From Saccharofermentans sp. (GTDB taxonomy: Bacteria > Bacillota > Clostridia > Saccharofermentanales > Saccharofermentanaceae), in contig JAIKWL010000070.1 in NCBI GenBank assembly GCA_024684815.1, positions 1 to 50,783 on the forward strand: 50,783 bases of DNA, given 5' to 3'. The position numbers and the translations under genes were made by a program. Shown piece after piece: positions 1 to 9,149 of this stretch (positions are counted from its first letter, which is position 1; every line of letters begins with the position of its first letter). The notes below the pieces were generated by a model. It was not told where the DNA came from and made no database searches. It saw only the letters and a list, made by a program, of their open reading frames with translations.

Positions 1-34
1 GTTTTAATTCCACGCGAAGAGAGGGGGGATAAAG

Positions 35-208
35 ATGTCTGAGATTAAAGTTAAGGAAGGCGAGTCCCTTGACAGTGCACTTCGCAGATTTAAGCGTTCT
101 TGCGCAAAGTCCGGTGTTCTCGCAGAGGTTCGTAAGAGAGAGCATTACGAGAAGCCTTCTGTAAAGAGAAAGAAGAAGTCTGAAGCTGCAAGAAAGAGAA
201 AGCATTAA
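35..208 (+). CDS. rpsU: 30S ribosomal protein bS21
   Basis: Small basic protein of 57 residues starting [20 protein letters not shown], the classic bS21 N-terminus, and ending in a Lys/Arg-rich tail ([14 protein letters not shown]). bS21 sits on the 30S platform near the anti-Shine-Dalgarno end of 16S rRNA and helps initiation. The ATG follows a strong GAGGGGGGAT ribosome binding site. Length is normal for the family (about 57-70). The promoter lies outside the window on the left. A hairpin terminator follows closely, so rpsU is not obligatorily co-transcribed with recJ. Identification is near certain despite the short length. Confidence 0.96.
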   Translation: MSEIKVKEGESLDSALRRFKRSCAKSGVLAEVRKREHYEKPSVKRKKKSEAARKRKH

Positions 209-223
209 TAAGACTTAATAAAG

Positions 224-249
224 ACCGCCTTGCATAAGGGCGGTTTTTT
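224..249 (+). terminator. Rho-independent terminator after rpsU
   Basis: A short stem, ACCGCC pairing with GGCGGT (extendable by T/A pairs), is followed immediately by a run of six T. It lies 15 bases after the rpsU stop, and a separate promoter for recJ follows it. Confidence 0.88.
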
Positions 250-256
250 ATTGCCT

Positions 257-285
257 TTGTAAACAAACGTCAATTCGGCTATAAT
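257..285 (+). promoter_or_regulatory. Sigma-A promoter for recJ-RSH
   Basis: TTGTAA at 257-262 and a perfect TATAAT at 280-285 are separated by exactly 17 bases. Transcription would start near 292 and leave a leader of about 26 bases before the recJ ATG. This is one of the cleanest housekeeping-type promoters in the window. Confidence 0.75.
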
Positions 286-317
286 GTTCTCAATAAAGAT
301 AAAGTTGAGAATTTGTT

Positions 318-2459
318 ATGTTATTGACCGGTAAGAACTGGCGCTTATCGGCATCCGAGAAAGTTGAGGATGCCGGTGCGCTCCTTAATGTTTTGCTTAA
401 GAACCGCGGGATTACAGAAGGACAATCCGTAGAACAGTTTTTAGCAGACGGAGACGGGATCTGGTACGATCCTTTCCTTTATAATGACATGCGAAAAGCC
501 GTGGATATCATCAATGAGACGATCGATGCTCACGGCAAGGTGCTCGTGTACGGCGACTACGACTGTGACGGTGTAACGGCCACTTCGATCCTTGTCAGGT
601 ATTTCAGGAGTCATCATGTGGATGTGCAGTATATCGTTCCGCACAGATCCGAGCACGGTTACGGGCTTACCGAGAAGATCATGGATAAAGTCATTGAGAA
701 GAATCCGGATCTGGTCATTACAGTCGATTGCGGTGTAACAAATATAGATACCGTTCAGGAACTGAAGAGCCGCGGGATCAAGGTGATCGTAACGGATCAT
801 CATAATGTTAAGGATGATCTCCCGCCGGCTGACTGTGTCATTTGCTCCAAGAGACCTGATAACACATATCCTTTTATCGATCTGTGCGGTGCTGGTGTGG
901 CACTCAAGCTCGTTGAGGCTTTGGGTAAAGACGGAAAGCACAAAGTAACCGGCAATATATGGCGTCAGTCCATAGAACTTGCAGGACTTGCGACGATTGC
1001 AGATCTGGTTTCTGTTACGGATGAGAACAGAACGATAATCAAACGTGCATTTAAGAGCATGAAGGATCCTTCCAATGTCGGCGTCGGCGTTATGAACGAG
1101 ATGCTTTTATCTCCGGGAAAATCGCTGGATGAGACATTCATTTCTTTTAATTTCGTTCCAAGGATCAATGCTGCCGGAAGGCTTTACGATTCGGCTGATG
1201 CCCTTAAGTTGTTTCTCGAGAATAATCCCACGGAGGCAAAGCATGCGGCAGAGGATCTTACAAGGGAGAATGACGAGCGCAAGGAGATAGAGGCAAAGGT
1301 TTTCGACGAGGCAAGAGCACAACTGGAAAACCCTTCCAGACCTGACAGATGGTCACTTACGAACACCTGCGGACCTATCGTCGTATATGGAAAAGACTGG
1401 CATCAGGGAGTATTGGGTATCGTAGCCGGCAAGTTGTCACAGTTCTACGGTAGATCAGCTTTGGTCTTTACCGATGATGCTTCGGAACCCGGCTGTGCGA
1501 AGGGATCCGGAAGAGCATTTGGGGATTTTGATCTTTATGAATGCCTTGAAAGGATATCTGACAAGCTGGTCAACTTCGGCGGTCATAAGAAAGCTGCCGG
1601 CCTTCTTGTAAGAAAGACCGAGATGGGGACCTTCATGGAGGCTCTCGAAAAAGAATCCGCAAAGATCATGGAAGAGAAGGGCTCTTCAGGCGAAGACAAT
1701 GAGGAAAACACTATCAATATTGAGTGCGAGATAGAACCTGAATGCCTTGATTTTGATGCATACAGGGAAGTCTGCAAATTAAGACCGTTCGGAATAGGAA
1801 ATCCGAAGCCTGTGTTTGTTACATATGGTCTTGTGATCACCAATATCGCCCAGATGAGCGGGGGTGCGCATATAAGGCTCGATCTTACGGATAAGAGCGG
1901 CAACTGCACGCTTTCTGCCGTGGGGTTCGGTATGGGAGACTATTTCAGTATATTAAGAGCCGGTGACAGGATAGACATTGCTTATACCCTTAATGAGTAT
2001 TGTTACCGCGGAGAGACATCATTAAGTCTGCATCTGGAAGATCTCAGGCCGGAAACTCCCGACGGCTTTATGTGGCAGAAGGCAGAGATTGCGGAAAAGC
2101 TTTATTCGAGCGGACTTGCGATGAACCAGATAGCCAAGATGGCACCCGGTGAGGAGATAGATTTTTCGATGAGACCGACACCCGAGCAATACGGTGCATG
2201 CTATAAGACGATCGAGCGTTTCGGAGGTGTTGCACTCTCTACTGCGGATCTGGATCTTCTTGCAAGATTGGTGTCTAACAATTATGATGTATCGATAACG
2301 CCGTTTCAGGTGAAGAGATGTCTTGAGGTTTTCGCTGACTGCAACCTTATAAGGCTGAAGACTTTAGCTCCAATGAGAGTCTGCTTCAACACTCTGAAGA
2401 CCGGCGACAAAGTAAAACTCAGCGAGTCTGAGGTATATAGGAGAATACAAGGTGACTAA
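318..2459 (+). CDS. recJ: Single-stranded-DNA-specific 5'-3' exonuclease RecJ
   Basis: A 713-residue DHH-superfamily exonuclease that degrades single-stranded DNA 5' to 3' in recombination and mismatch or base-excision repair. The N-terminal catalytic part has YGDYDCDGVT (residues 78-87), VDCG (137-140) and the signature Asp-His-His (160-162), all metal ligands. A DHHA1 domain with the GGHKKAAG motif follows at about 420-445, then an OB-fold part. A C-terminal extension of roughly 140 residues is seen in clostridial RecJ. The ATG at 318 has only a weak ribosome binding site but fits the family N-terminus and the promoter just upstream. The last 8 bases overlap the RSH gene, implying translational coupling. 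Confidence 0.95.
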   Translation: MLLTGKNWRLSASEKVEDAGALLNVLLKNRGITEGQSVEQFLADGDGIWYDPFLYNDMRKAVDIINETIDAHGKVLVYGDYDCDGVTATSILVRYFRSHHVDVQYIVPHRSEHGYGLTEKIMDKVIEKNPDLVITVDCGVTNIDTVQELKSRGIKVIVTDHHNVKDDLPPADCVICSKRPDNTYPFIDLCGAGVALKLVEALGKDGKHKVTGNIWRQSIELAGLATIADLVSVTDENRTIIKRAFKSMKDPSNVGVGVMNEMLLSPGKSLDETFISFNFVPRINAAGRLYDSADALKLFLENNPTEAKHAAEDLTRENDERKEIEAKVFDEARAQLENPSRPDRWSLTNTCGPIVVYGKDWHQGVLGIVAGKLSQFYGRSALVFTDDASEPGCAKGSGRAFGDFDLYECLERISDKLVNFGGHKKAAGLLVRKTEMGTFMEALEKESAKIMEEKGSSGEDNEENTINIECEIEPECLDFDAYREVCKLRPFGIGNPKPVFVTYGLVITNIAQMSGGAHIRLDLTDKSGNCTLSAVGFGMGDYFSILRAGDRIDIAYTLNEYCYRGETSLSLHLEDLRPETPDGFMWQKAEIAEKLYSSGLAMNQIAKMAPGEEIDFSMRPTPEQYGACYKTIERFGGVALSTADLDLLARLVSNNYDVSITPFQVKRCLEVFADCNLIRLKTLAPMRVCFNTLKTGDKVKLSESEVYRRIQGD

Positions 2460-5067
2460 GGGCAAGAATGACAAGACATTTAATGCCGTAACTGAAGAAG
2501 AGGTTCAGGCTGAAGCTGAACGCGCATATCTTCAGGATGACAGCATCAGGCCCGAAATACCTGAAGATCTGTGGGAGAGATTTCACGAGATAGTTACGAT
2601 ATACGATGAATATGCCAGGGCTGCAAACCTCGACGAAGAAGATATCCAAGAGGATAACAGCCAGATGGAGAATGCTTTTGTTTTCGCATACAAGGCTCAC
2701 CGCAACCAGCGCAGGAAGACGGGTGAACCTTATATCATCCATCCGGTGGCAGTAGCCCTGATCCTTGCTGATCTCAAGGTCGATTCCAACACTATCGTAG
2801 CAGCACTTCTCCATGACACGATCGAGGATACTATAGCCGATGATAAGATGATCACCGAGAAGTTCGGTGCCGTTGTGGCAAGCCTTGTTGACGGAGTGAC
2901 CAAACTCAATCTCGAACTCGATAACGTTATATATAATTCAAAAGCTGACATCCAGGCATCCAATGTCCGTAAGATGTTCATCGCATTGACTGATGATATC
3001 AGGGTCATCTTCATTAAGCTTGCCGACCGTTTGCACAACATGAGGACTCTGAAGTCGATGAGTCCCGAAAAGCAGATCGAAAAAGCACAGGAGACACTTG
3101 ATATCTATGTTCCTTTTGCAGGCAGGTTCGGTATCTATAAGATCAAGTGGGAGCTTGAGGATCTTTGCTTAAGATACCTCCATCCGGATGATTACTATGA
3201 GCTGGTCAAGCTCGTTAACGGCAACCGTGCCCAAAGAGAAGACTTCATGGAGGATGTGGTCTCTGAGATCAGATCAAAGCTCGAAGAGAACGGTATAGAT
3301 CACTACGATATTGAAGGCCGTCCCAAGCATTTCTACAGCATCTATAAGAAAATGCATGAGAAGGGAAAGACCATAGATGAGATCTACGATCTTTTCGCAT
3401 GCAGGATAATAGTTGATGAGGTCATTGAATGCTATCAGGTTCTGGGTATCATCCACGAGATGTACCAGCATGTTCCCGGCCGTTTCAAAGACTATATCGC
3501 AATGCCTAAGGAGAACAAATACCAGTCGATACATACGACGGTCGTAAGCCATTCGGGAACCCCGTTTGAAGTGCAGATAAGAACATTTGCAATGCACCAG
3601 ATCGCGGAGTTCGGTATCGCTGCGCACTGGCATTACAAAGAGGCCGGAAATTCACTTGAATTCAAGGCTGACAGATACGATACAAAGATCAATGAGATGA
3701 GACAGATCATCGATTCCCAGAACGAGCTGACTGACTCGGGCGAATTTCTTGAATCTTTCAAGATGAATATTGCTCCGGACGAGATCTTTGTTTATACGCC
3801 TAAGCATGAAGTAATCAAGCTTCCCAAGGGTTCCTGTCCGATCGATTTTGCCTATGCGATCCACTCCGGAATCGGAAATCACATGCACGGTGCAAAAGTT
3901 AACGGACGTATCGTCCCTCTTTCATATGAACTCAAGAACAGCGATATCGTAGAGATCCAGTCTTCAAGCAAACTCGTGAAGGGACCTTCAAGAGACTGGG
4001 TATCTATCGCGCGTACCGCAAATGCAAAATCCAAGATAAATGCATGGTTCAAGCGTGAAGCACGTGCCGACAACATAACTACCGGCCGTGAGCTCCTGAC
4101 AAATGAGATCACACGTAACGGATTCGATCCTTCAAAGCTCCTCATGCATAAATCAATCGAGATCATATTAAAGCGCAATAACTTCCAGTCTTTAGATGAT
4201 ATGTTCGCAGCATTAGGATACGGAAGCATCAGCGTAAGCAAGGTCTTCTCGCGTCTGCGTGACGATTATATAAGGAACATCTCCGAAGAAGAGCGCAGGG
4301 CTTTGGGGTACCGTGTAACGGCTGACGGTAATGTCGCATACAGCCCGCAGGAACTCCCGATTGATCTCGGCAAAGCTGACCAGACGAGAAATTCCAAAGG
4401 CTCAAAGAGCAAGAGCAGCCAGACTGAAGGCTCCAAGCAGGTCGTTACTTTTGATGTCGCAAAGATCAATGCCATGAGCATCGATCCTCACCAGACTGTC
4501 GCACCGGGCACAAGAACTGCTGATCCGATTGCCGCTGCAGCAGCCGCAAAGCCTTCAAGGAGCGCCAAAGCAGATGATGAAAGAAGAAAGCACAGCAATG
4601 ATGCCGTTGTCGTTAACGGACTCGAATCTGTTCCGACCCATATTGCCAAGTGCTGCCACCCGGTTTTCGGTGATGAGATAATCGGTTATGTCACGCAGGA
4701 AAAGGGTGTAGGCATACACAAAGTAAGCTGCAAGAATATTTCGAATATAATCAGGAACCGAGAGAATTCTCCGAAAGATGATGAACGTTATCAGCGCCTT
4801 GTACAGGTCAGATGGCTTTCGAAGGCGAAGTTCTCAAGTTACGATGTTCAGCTCGTGGTCATAGCCCTAGACCGCGATAATCTTGTTATGGACATTCTCG
4901 ATAAGCTGAGCGCCGAAAAGATCAAGATAACGAATATCAGCGCTGTTGTGGACGGTCCTGAAGCACGCATATACATAACCATCAACATCTCAGGCAGAGA
5001 ACAGCTCGACCGCACATGCGACAGGATACTGCATGTTAAAGATGTTGTGGACGTAATAAGGAACTGA
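2452..5067 (+). CDS. rel: Bifunctional (p)ppGpp synthetase/hydrolase (RSH)
   Basis: Makes and degrades the alarmone (p)ppGpp in the stringent response. Domains in order: HD hydrolase with His83, His97 and His121-Asp122 (LLHDTIEDT), which suggests hydrolase activity is intact; synthetase at about 270-400 with the YQSIHTT G-loop; TGS at about 442-505; a zinc-finger-like segment with KCCHP near 730; and a C-terminal ACT domain. At 871 residues it is longer than the usual 720-740: there is an acidic N-terminal extension of about 60 residues, and a Ser/Lys/Ala-rich linker (about 640-725) between TGS/helical and zinc-finger parts. The start is GTG at 2452, with GGAG about 9 bases upstream inside the end of recJ. 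Confidence 0.96.
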   Translation: MTKGKNDKTFNAVTEEEVQAEAERAYLQDDSIRPEIPEDLWERFHEIVTIYDEYARAANLDEEDIQEDNSQMENAFVFAYKAHRNQRRKTGEPYIIHPVAVALILADLKVDSNTIVAALLHDTIEDTIADDKMITEKFGAVVASLVDGVTKLNLELDNVIYNSKADIQASNVRKMFIALTDDIRVIFIKLADRLHNMRTLKSMSPEKQIEKAQETLDIYVPFAGRFGIYKIKWELEDLCLRYLHPDDYYELVKLVNGNRAQREDFMEDVVSEIRSKLEENGIDHYDIEGRPKHFYSIYKKMHEKGKTIDEIYDLFACRIIVDEVIECYQVLGIIHEMYQHVPGRFKDYIAMPKENKYQSIHTTVVSHSGTPFEVQIRTFAMHQIAEFGIAAHWHYKEAGNSLEFKADRYDTKINEMRQIIDSQNELTDSGEFLESFKMNIAPDEIFVYTPKHEVIKLPKGSCPIDFAYAIHSGIGNHMHGAKVNGRIVPLSYELKNSDIVEIQSSSKLVKGPSRDWVSIARTANAKSKINAWFKREARADNITTGRELLTNEITRNGFDPSKLLMHKSIEIILKRNNFQSLDDMFAALGYGSISVSKVFSRLRDDYIRNISEEERRALGYRVTADGNVAYSPQELPIDLGKADQTRNSKGSKSKSSQTEGSKQVVTFDVAKINAMSIDPHQTVAPGTRTADPIAAAAAAKPSRSAKADDERRKHSNDAVVVNGLESVPTHIAKCCHPVFGDEIIGYVTQEKGVGIHKVSCKNISNIIRNRENSPKDDERYQRLVQVRWLSKAKFSSYDVQLVVIALDRDNLVMDILDKLSAEKIKITNISAVVDGPEARIYITINISGREQLDRTCDRILHVKDVVDVIRN

Positions 5068-5106
5068 TCAGGCTTTCATTCCCCGGTTTTGAATGATAGA
5101 TGAGAT

Positions 5107-6858
5107 TTAAGTATCTCCGTAGTATTCATCATCCTCATAGCCGTTGACATAGCTTATGTTGAAGATGATCATGGGTCTTCTTCCTGATTTGGAGTGGACG
5201 AAGTTCTTGATCTGTTCCCTGAAATTGCGTTTCTCGAGGAAGGCTTCGATGCTGCCGGCTTTATTGCTTGCCTGCTTCAGAAGGTCGTCGACTTTTTCGG
5301 AGATGAGTTCATAAAGAACATCCATATCATCGCTGTCAAAACATCCCATTGAATTTACCGCGGGACTGCATGCAAGATCGCCGGTTCTCTCGTCAACTGT
5401 TACTGCAATAGCAAGGCAGCCGTCCTCGCTCAGATGTATCCTGTCTGTAAGCACCCTGTCATCAGCATCGACCGTGCCTGTACCGTCGATAAGTACGGGA
5501 GAGGCAGGAACGTGATCTGTTATCTTTGCGGTATCCTCATTGAGTTCAAGGACATCGCCGTTTTCAAGGATGCAGATGTTATCCTCGTTCATACCGAGGC
5601 TCATTGCCATCTCTTTATGGAGGCACAGCATTCTGTATTCGCCGTGAACGGGCACAAAAAACTTAGGCTTGATCAGTGTGTGGAGCATCATGAGCTCGTC
5701 CCTGTATGCGTGACCTGATACATGAACATCCGCAAGGGACTGATAGATAACGTGCGCGCCCTTCTTATAGAGCTCGTTGATCACCCTGTATATGGGTTTC
5801 TCATTGCCCGGGATAGGATCGGCAGACAATATGACTGTATCGCCTTTCTGGATATCAACGGAACGGTGTGAGTTGAAAGCCATACGTGTCAGTGCGCTCA
5901 TGGGTTCAGCCTGGGATCCGGTCGTGAGGATCACGATCCTGTTGTCAGGATAATTGTCGATCGAGTCGATGTCGATCAGTGTATCGGGCTTGATGTCGAT
6001 ATAACCTAAATTATTTGCTATGTTAAAAACCTGGACCATCGAACGGCCGGACAGGCAGACATGGCGCCCGTATTTTTCGGCTGCGGTTATTATCTGCTGC
6101 ATGCGGTGAACATGCGATGAGAATGTTGCCACTATTATGCGGCCTTCCGCTTTTCTGAAATAATGAGAGAAAGCTTCGCCGACATGTTTTTCGGAAGGCG
6201 AGAAACCTTCTATCTCAACATTCGTGCTCTCGCACATGAACATCAGAACGCCTTCCTTGCCGAGTTCTCCGAGACGCTGAAGATTGATGGTCTTGCCGTT
6301 GATCGGAGTGTAGTCGATCTTGAAGTCACCGGAATGAACGATCTTGCCTACCGGCGTATTAATGCATAGCGCATAAGAGTCCGCGATCGAATGATTTACC
6401 CTGATAAATTCAGCCGAAAACGAATTGCCCAGACGGATGATATCACCGTTCTTACAGGTCGTAAGCTTGATGCCCTCGAAAGGCACATTCTTATCCTGTA
6501 ACTTCAGCTTAATAAGCTCGATCGCCATTGTTCCGCCGAAAACAGGACACTTGAATTCTCTTAAAAAGTAAGGAAGTGATCCTATATGATCTTCGTGTCC
6601 GTGTGTGATAAGGATGCCCTTGAGTTTTTCCTGGTTGCGCCTGATATAAGTAAAATCAGGTATTACGCAGTCAACACCCGGCATATTCTCTTCGGGAAAA
6701 CTCATTCCTACATCAACGATGATGATGTCGTTATTGTATTCGAAGGCGGTCATGTTCTTGCCGATCTCTCCGATACCGCCTAATGGAATGATCTTTACGT
6801 TCTTATGGTTCTTGTACTTCGGATTATTGTATCCGTGTCTTTTTGAATTACTGCTCAT
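5107..6858 (-). CDS. rnj: Ribonuclease J
   Basis: A beta-CASP metallo-beta-lactamase ribonuclease (583 residues) with 5'-3' exonuclease and endonuclease activity, used in mRNA turnover and rRNA maturation in Gram-positive bacteria. The metal motif HGHEDH lies at residues 86-91; the beta-CASP part includes the conserved TTGSQAEPMSAL and DVHVSGHA stretches. Length and order match RNase J1/J2 (about 555-600). The N-terminus is basic and low complexity (SNSKRHGYNNPKYKNHK). The ATG is preceded by AAGGA at suitable spacing. It is transcribed toward the RSH gene; only 39 bases separate the two stop codons and I see no clear terminator there. Whether it is J1 or J2 cannot be told from one copy. Confidence 0.95.
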   Translation of the reverse strand: MSSNSKRHGYNNPKYKNHKNVKIIPLGGIGEIGKNMTAFEYNNDIIIVDVGMSFPEENMPGVDCVIPDFTYIRRNQEKLKGILITHGHEDHIGSLPYFLREFKCPVFGGTMAIELIKLKLQDKNVPFEGIKLTTCKNGDIIRLGNSFSAEFIRVNHSIADSYALCINTPVGKIVHSGDFKIDYTPINGKTINLQRLGELGKEGVLMFMCESTNVEIEGFSPSEKHVGEAFSHYFRKAEGRIIVATFSSHVHRMQQIITAAEKYGRHVCLSGRSMVQVFNIANNLGYIDIKPDTLIDIDSIDNYPDNRIVILTTGSQAEPMSALTRMAFNSHRSVDIQKGDTVILSADPIPGNEKPIYRVINELYKKGAHVIYQSLADVHVSGHAYRDELMMLHTLIKPKFFVPVHGEYRMLCLHKEMAMSLGMNEDNICILENGDVLELNEDTAKITDHVPASPVLIDGTGTVDADDRVLTDRIHLSEDGCLAIAVTVDERTGDLACSPAVNSMGCFDSDDMDVLYELISEKVDDLLKQASNKAGSIEAFLEKRNFREQIKNFVHSKSGRRPMIIFNISYVNGYEDDEYYGDT

Positions 6859-6884
6859 AATTGTTCCTTAATATAAACGCGGAA

Positions 6885-6906
6885 ACTCCCCGGTCTTACG
6901 GGGAGT
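6885..6906 (-). terminator. Hairpin between the 3D-domain gene and rnj
   Basis: ACTCCCCG and CGGGGAGT form a perfect 8-bp stem with a 6-base loop. On the minus strand it follows the 3D-domain gene by 19 bases and is trailed by only two to three T, so it is a weak terminator at best, or a processing hairpin in the leader of rnj. Confidence 0.5.
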
Positions 6907-6925
6907 CCCTGTGTTGTGATTTTAT

Positions 6926-7945
6926 TTACTGTGCGATTACAGTACGTTTGCAGGTGCTGTGATTACCTGATTCGCCGTCTTCGGCATAAATGTCTATGTG
7001 GTAGCCCTTAACACCGCCGCCTCTGTCTTCAACCGTATAATATCCGTCTCCGCCCAAAGGATCGTTCTCGATATAGATTACCGTTCCTGCAGGATATATA
7101 GACCAGTCTGCAGCGCAGGTACGGCCTTCTGTACATGTTGTGCCGGTAGCTGTGCTCTTGCTGTAAGTACCGTCACCACGGGGCTGAGGCCCGTAGAATG
7201 TGATCGTACATGTATGTCCTTCGCCTGCCGGTGCTTCTTTCTGAGCCTCCGTGGTCGACTTGGTAGTCGAAGCTGTAGTGCTTGAAGTCGGTTTGGCAGT
7301 AGGCTTGGGTTTGGGCGTAGGTGTGTTTGTCGGCTTTGTCTCCGTTGTGAGAGAAGCCTTTACATAGTTTCCGTTGTAAGTCTTATACCAGCCGTTTGAA
7401 GTGATCGCGATAACATCGATCTGGTCACCGGCATAAACATTCTTTACGACATCATATTCTGTTCCGGGCCCCTTTCTTACATTGAGTGTCGTCTTTGCAT
7501 AAACCGCAAGGTATAATTCTTTCTCAGTTATGGCTTCAGTGGTCTCTGCTGTCGTTGTGGTAGTAGCTTCAGTAGTTGCAGCCGTTGTCTCTTCTGTTGT
7601 TTCAGTCGTATTTTCCGTTGTAACAGTCGCAGATGTCTCTAAATGCTCTGAAACAATAGAAGATTCTTCTGGCGCGGGTGTTGAAATAACAGTAACTGTT
7701 ACTTCGACCGTAGTCTCAACGAGTTCGGTTTCAACAGTATCTGATCCGTCAGGAATCTGACTTTCCATTACAGATGATACTGCTGCAGTCTCAATAGGCT
7801 GCGCCTGGACGGTATTTGAATCAAGGGCTGAATCAACTGCAAAGGTAGCAGATGCGCATACCGCTACGATCACGCAGCAGTTAACGGCCGAGATGATCTT
7901 GGCACCCGTAATATTATAGAATTCCTTAATTCCTACTAACTTCAA
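6926..7945 (-). CDS. Secreted SH3 / 3D-domain cell wall protein
   Basis: Predicted 339-residue envelope protein. A hydrophobic segment at about residues 16-37 acts as signal or anchor, followed by a Thr/Glu-rich linker of about 100 residues, a bacterial SH3 domain at about 147-205 (TTLNVRKGPGTEYDVV), a Pro/Thr/Lys linker, and a C-terminal 3D domain (about 247-339) with the Asp residues of VEDRGGG and YHIDIYAED. 3D domains occur in RpfB/YabE/MltA-like peptidoglycan-lytic proteins, so a muralytic role is likely. I chose a TTG start at 7945: AGGAG lies 9 bases upstream, and a perfect TATAAT at 8001-8006 would start transcription near 7994, downstream of the alternative GTG at 7999. Confidence 0.82.
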   Translation of the reverse strand: MKLVGIKEFYNITGAKIISAVNCCVIVAVCASATFAVDSALDSNTVQAQPIETAAVSSVMESQIPDGSDTVETELVETTVEVTVTVISTPAPEESSIVSEHLETSATVTTENTTETTEETTAATTEATTTTTAETTEAITEKELYLAVYAKTTLNVRKGPGTEYDVVKNVYAGDQIDVIAITSNGWYKTYNGNYVKASLTTETKPTNTPTPKPKPTAKPTSSTTASTTKSTTEAQKEAPAGEGHTCTITFYGPQPRGDGTYSKSTATGTTCTEGRTCAADWSIYPAGTVIYIENDPLGGDGYYTVEDRGGGVKGYHIDIYAEDGESGNHSTCKRTVIAQ

Positions 7946-8000
7946 ATACTTGTTCTCCTGTGTGCGCAAACTCAGAGTATATGCGCATAATTTCAACACT

Positions 8001-8006
8001 ATTATA
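8001..8006 (-). promoter_or_regulatory. -10 element of the 3D-domain gene
   Basis: On the minus strand the hexamer is a perfect TATAAT. No good -35 is seen 16-18 bases upstream. Its position fixes the transcript start a few bases downstream and excludes the longest reading of the gene. Confidence 0.55.
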
Positions 8007-8288
8007 TCATAATTGTATTTTTGCTATATCTAAGCCGAAAAACAGGCATTTTTGAAAGATAGTCTTCAAATTGCTTTTTCGAAAAAGACAGCATATTATC
8101 CCACCACTTATCAAAATGCCAAAATCAATATATAGTGGTTTTGGAAGCCCTTACCTCAAAATGTGTTTTGAGTAAAGCGTTTTTCAGAATTTGTCAATTG
8201 ATTGTCACAACTCTGCAAAGCATGACATATTCATAGCGACTATAATCTAAATCACCGCAGGGGAAATTAAATAGAGGGGGAGAAGAAG
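8007..8288. other. AT-rich intergenic region between divergent genes
   Basis: No coding potential. It contains a perfect short palindromic hairpin at 8155-8172 (CTCAAAA, loop TGTG, TTTTGAG), a looser CCACT/AGTGG pair across about 8104-8138, and a TATAAT at 8241-8246 that probably serves the small membrane protein at 8289, although no matching -35 is visible. Confidence 0.45.
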
Positions 8289-8453
8289 ATGTCGTTGGGA
8301 CGGGTCCGCAAACCGGCGAGAAGAGCCAGTTATGGAACAACTGAACGCGATGTAGAGAAAAAGCGTGCACGCATCCTGATAATCTGTGCTCTCATTCTCG
8401 TTATCTGCGGTATTCTTGACGTGATCTTCCTCATCGGAATACTTGATCTTTGA
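8289..8453 (+). CDS. Small single-helix membrane protein
   Basis: A 54-residue gene with a strong ribosome binding site (GAGGGGGAG just upstream of the ATG). The first half is basic and hydrophilic (SLGRVRKPARRASYG, then ERDVEKKRAR); residues 29-54 are almost wholly hydrophobic, ending the protein in one transmembrane helix with internal Asp (CGILDVIFLIGILDL). The charge pattern predicts a cytoplasmic N-terminus. Function unknown. The good start signals and a TATAAT 43 bases upstream argue it is a real gene; it sits 24 bases ahead of the ABM-domain gene and could be co-transcribed with it. Confidence 0.7.
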   Translation: MSLGRVRKPARRASYGTTERDVEKKRARILIICALILVICGILDVIFLIGILDL

Positions 8454-8477
8454 TCATAAAACAACGGCAGAATTATT

Positions 8478-8798
8478 ATGATAACGGTAAATCTCTATTA
8501 TAAAGGTCAGAATGGCAGTGCAAGATCCTTTGCCCTTGAAATGGAAAGATCCGGAATAGCGGATGCCATCCGTAATGAGAAAGGAAACGTCAGATATCAG
8601 TATTTTGTTCCTCTCGATGATCAGGAGACGGTTTTACTTATTGATTCATGGACTGACCAGGCTGCAATAGATGAACACCATGCATCTTTGATGATGAAGC
8701 AACTGGCTGAACTCCGGGAGAAATATGATCTGCATATGACAGTTGAGCGGTTTATCGGTGATGAATATGATGCCGATCAAAAGTATATCAGGAAATAA
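8478..8798 (+). CDS. ABM-fold protein (putative quinol monooxygenase)
   Basis: A 106-residue dimeric alpha/beta-barrel (antibiotic biosynthesis monooxygenase, ABM) type protein. It has the family pattern: a first beta strand (MITVNLYYKG), the GNVRYQYF strand, the LIDSWTDQAAIDEHHAS segment with the paired His typical of the YgiN/LsrG group, and a final strand (MTVERFIG). Members oxidise quinols or related small molecules, or act as epimerase-like enzymes, so substrate cannot be inferred. The ribosome binding site is weak. It lies in a run of small accessory genes. Confidence 0.82.
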   Translation: MITVNLYYKGQNGSARSFALEMERSGIADAIRNEKGNVRYQYFVPLDDQETVLLIDSWTDQAAIDEHHASLMMKQLAELREKYDLHMTVERFIGDEYDADQKYIRK

Positions 8799-8821
8799 AA
8801 TCCGCAGTATTGAGAACTGAT

Positions 8822-9113
8822 ATGGATCAGATAACTATAAGGAAACTGCTGCTATTTATCCTTGCACCTACGCTTGTTTTGAGCCTGAGTTATTTGATAC
8901 TGGGTCACATCTGTTCGATGCCCTATATCCTGTTATTCTGCCTTTTCACTTTATCATTTCTGGCTGCCGTTCAATAATGTATTCAGGATCCTGGTATTCG
9001 CACCGGTTGCGTTTTTTGCATACAAAAAGAAAAACATATACATAAGTATTTGTTTTCATTGCTTGTGCAATCTGTTTTCTGTGATTGGATTTGTGTCGGA
9101 AGTGGTACGATAA
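8822..9113 (+). pseudogene. Decayed CPBP-type intramembrane protease remnant
   Basis: Two hydrophobic pieces in different frames. The first, 8822-8977, starts MDQITIRKLLLFILAPTL and stops after 51 residues. The second, in the +1 frame and ending at the TAA at 9111-9113, reads NNVFRILVFAPVAFFAYKKK then NIYISICFHCLCNLFS. The I..HC..N pattern and the N-terminal helix resemble the two ends of CPBP (CAAX-protease/bacteriocin-processing) proteins of about 220-280 residues. The middle, including the EExxxR and FxxxH catalytic motifs, is gone, and the two ends are out of frame. Family assignment rests on memory of the motif pattern; that it is broken is clearer than what it was. Confidence 0.5.
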
Positions 9114-9149
9114 ATCAAAAGAGCAGGTTCAAAAAACGGGGTACTACGG

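Noticed and set aside
7530..7760. Val/Ser-rich plus-strand open frame
   Set aside because: It is the complement of the Thr/Glu-rich linker of the 3D-domain protein; its low complexity explains the open frame.
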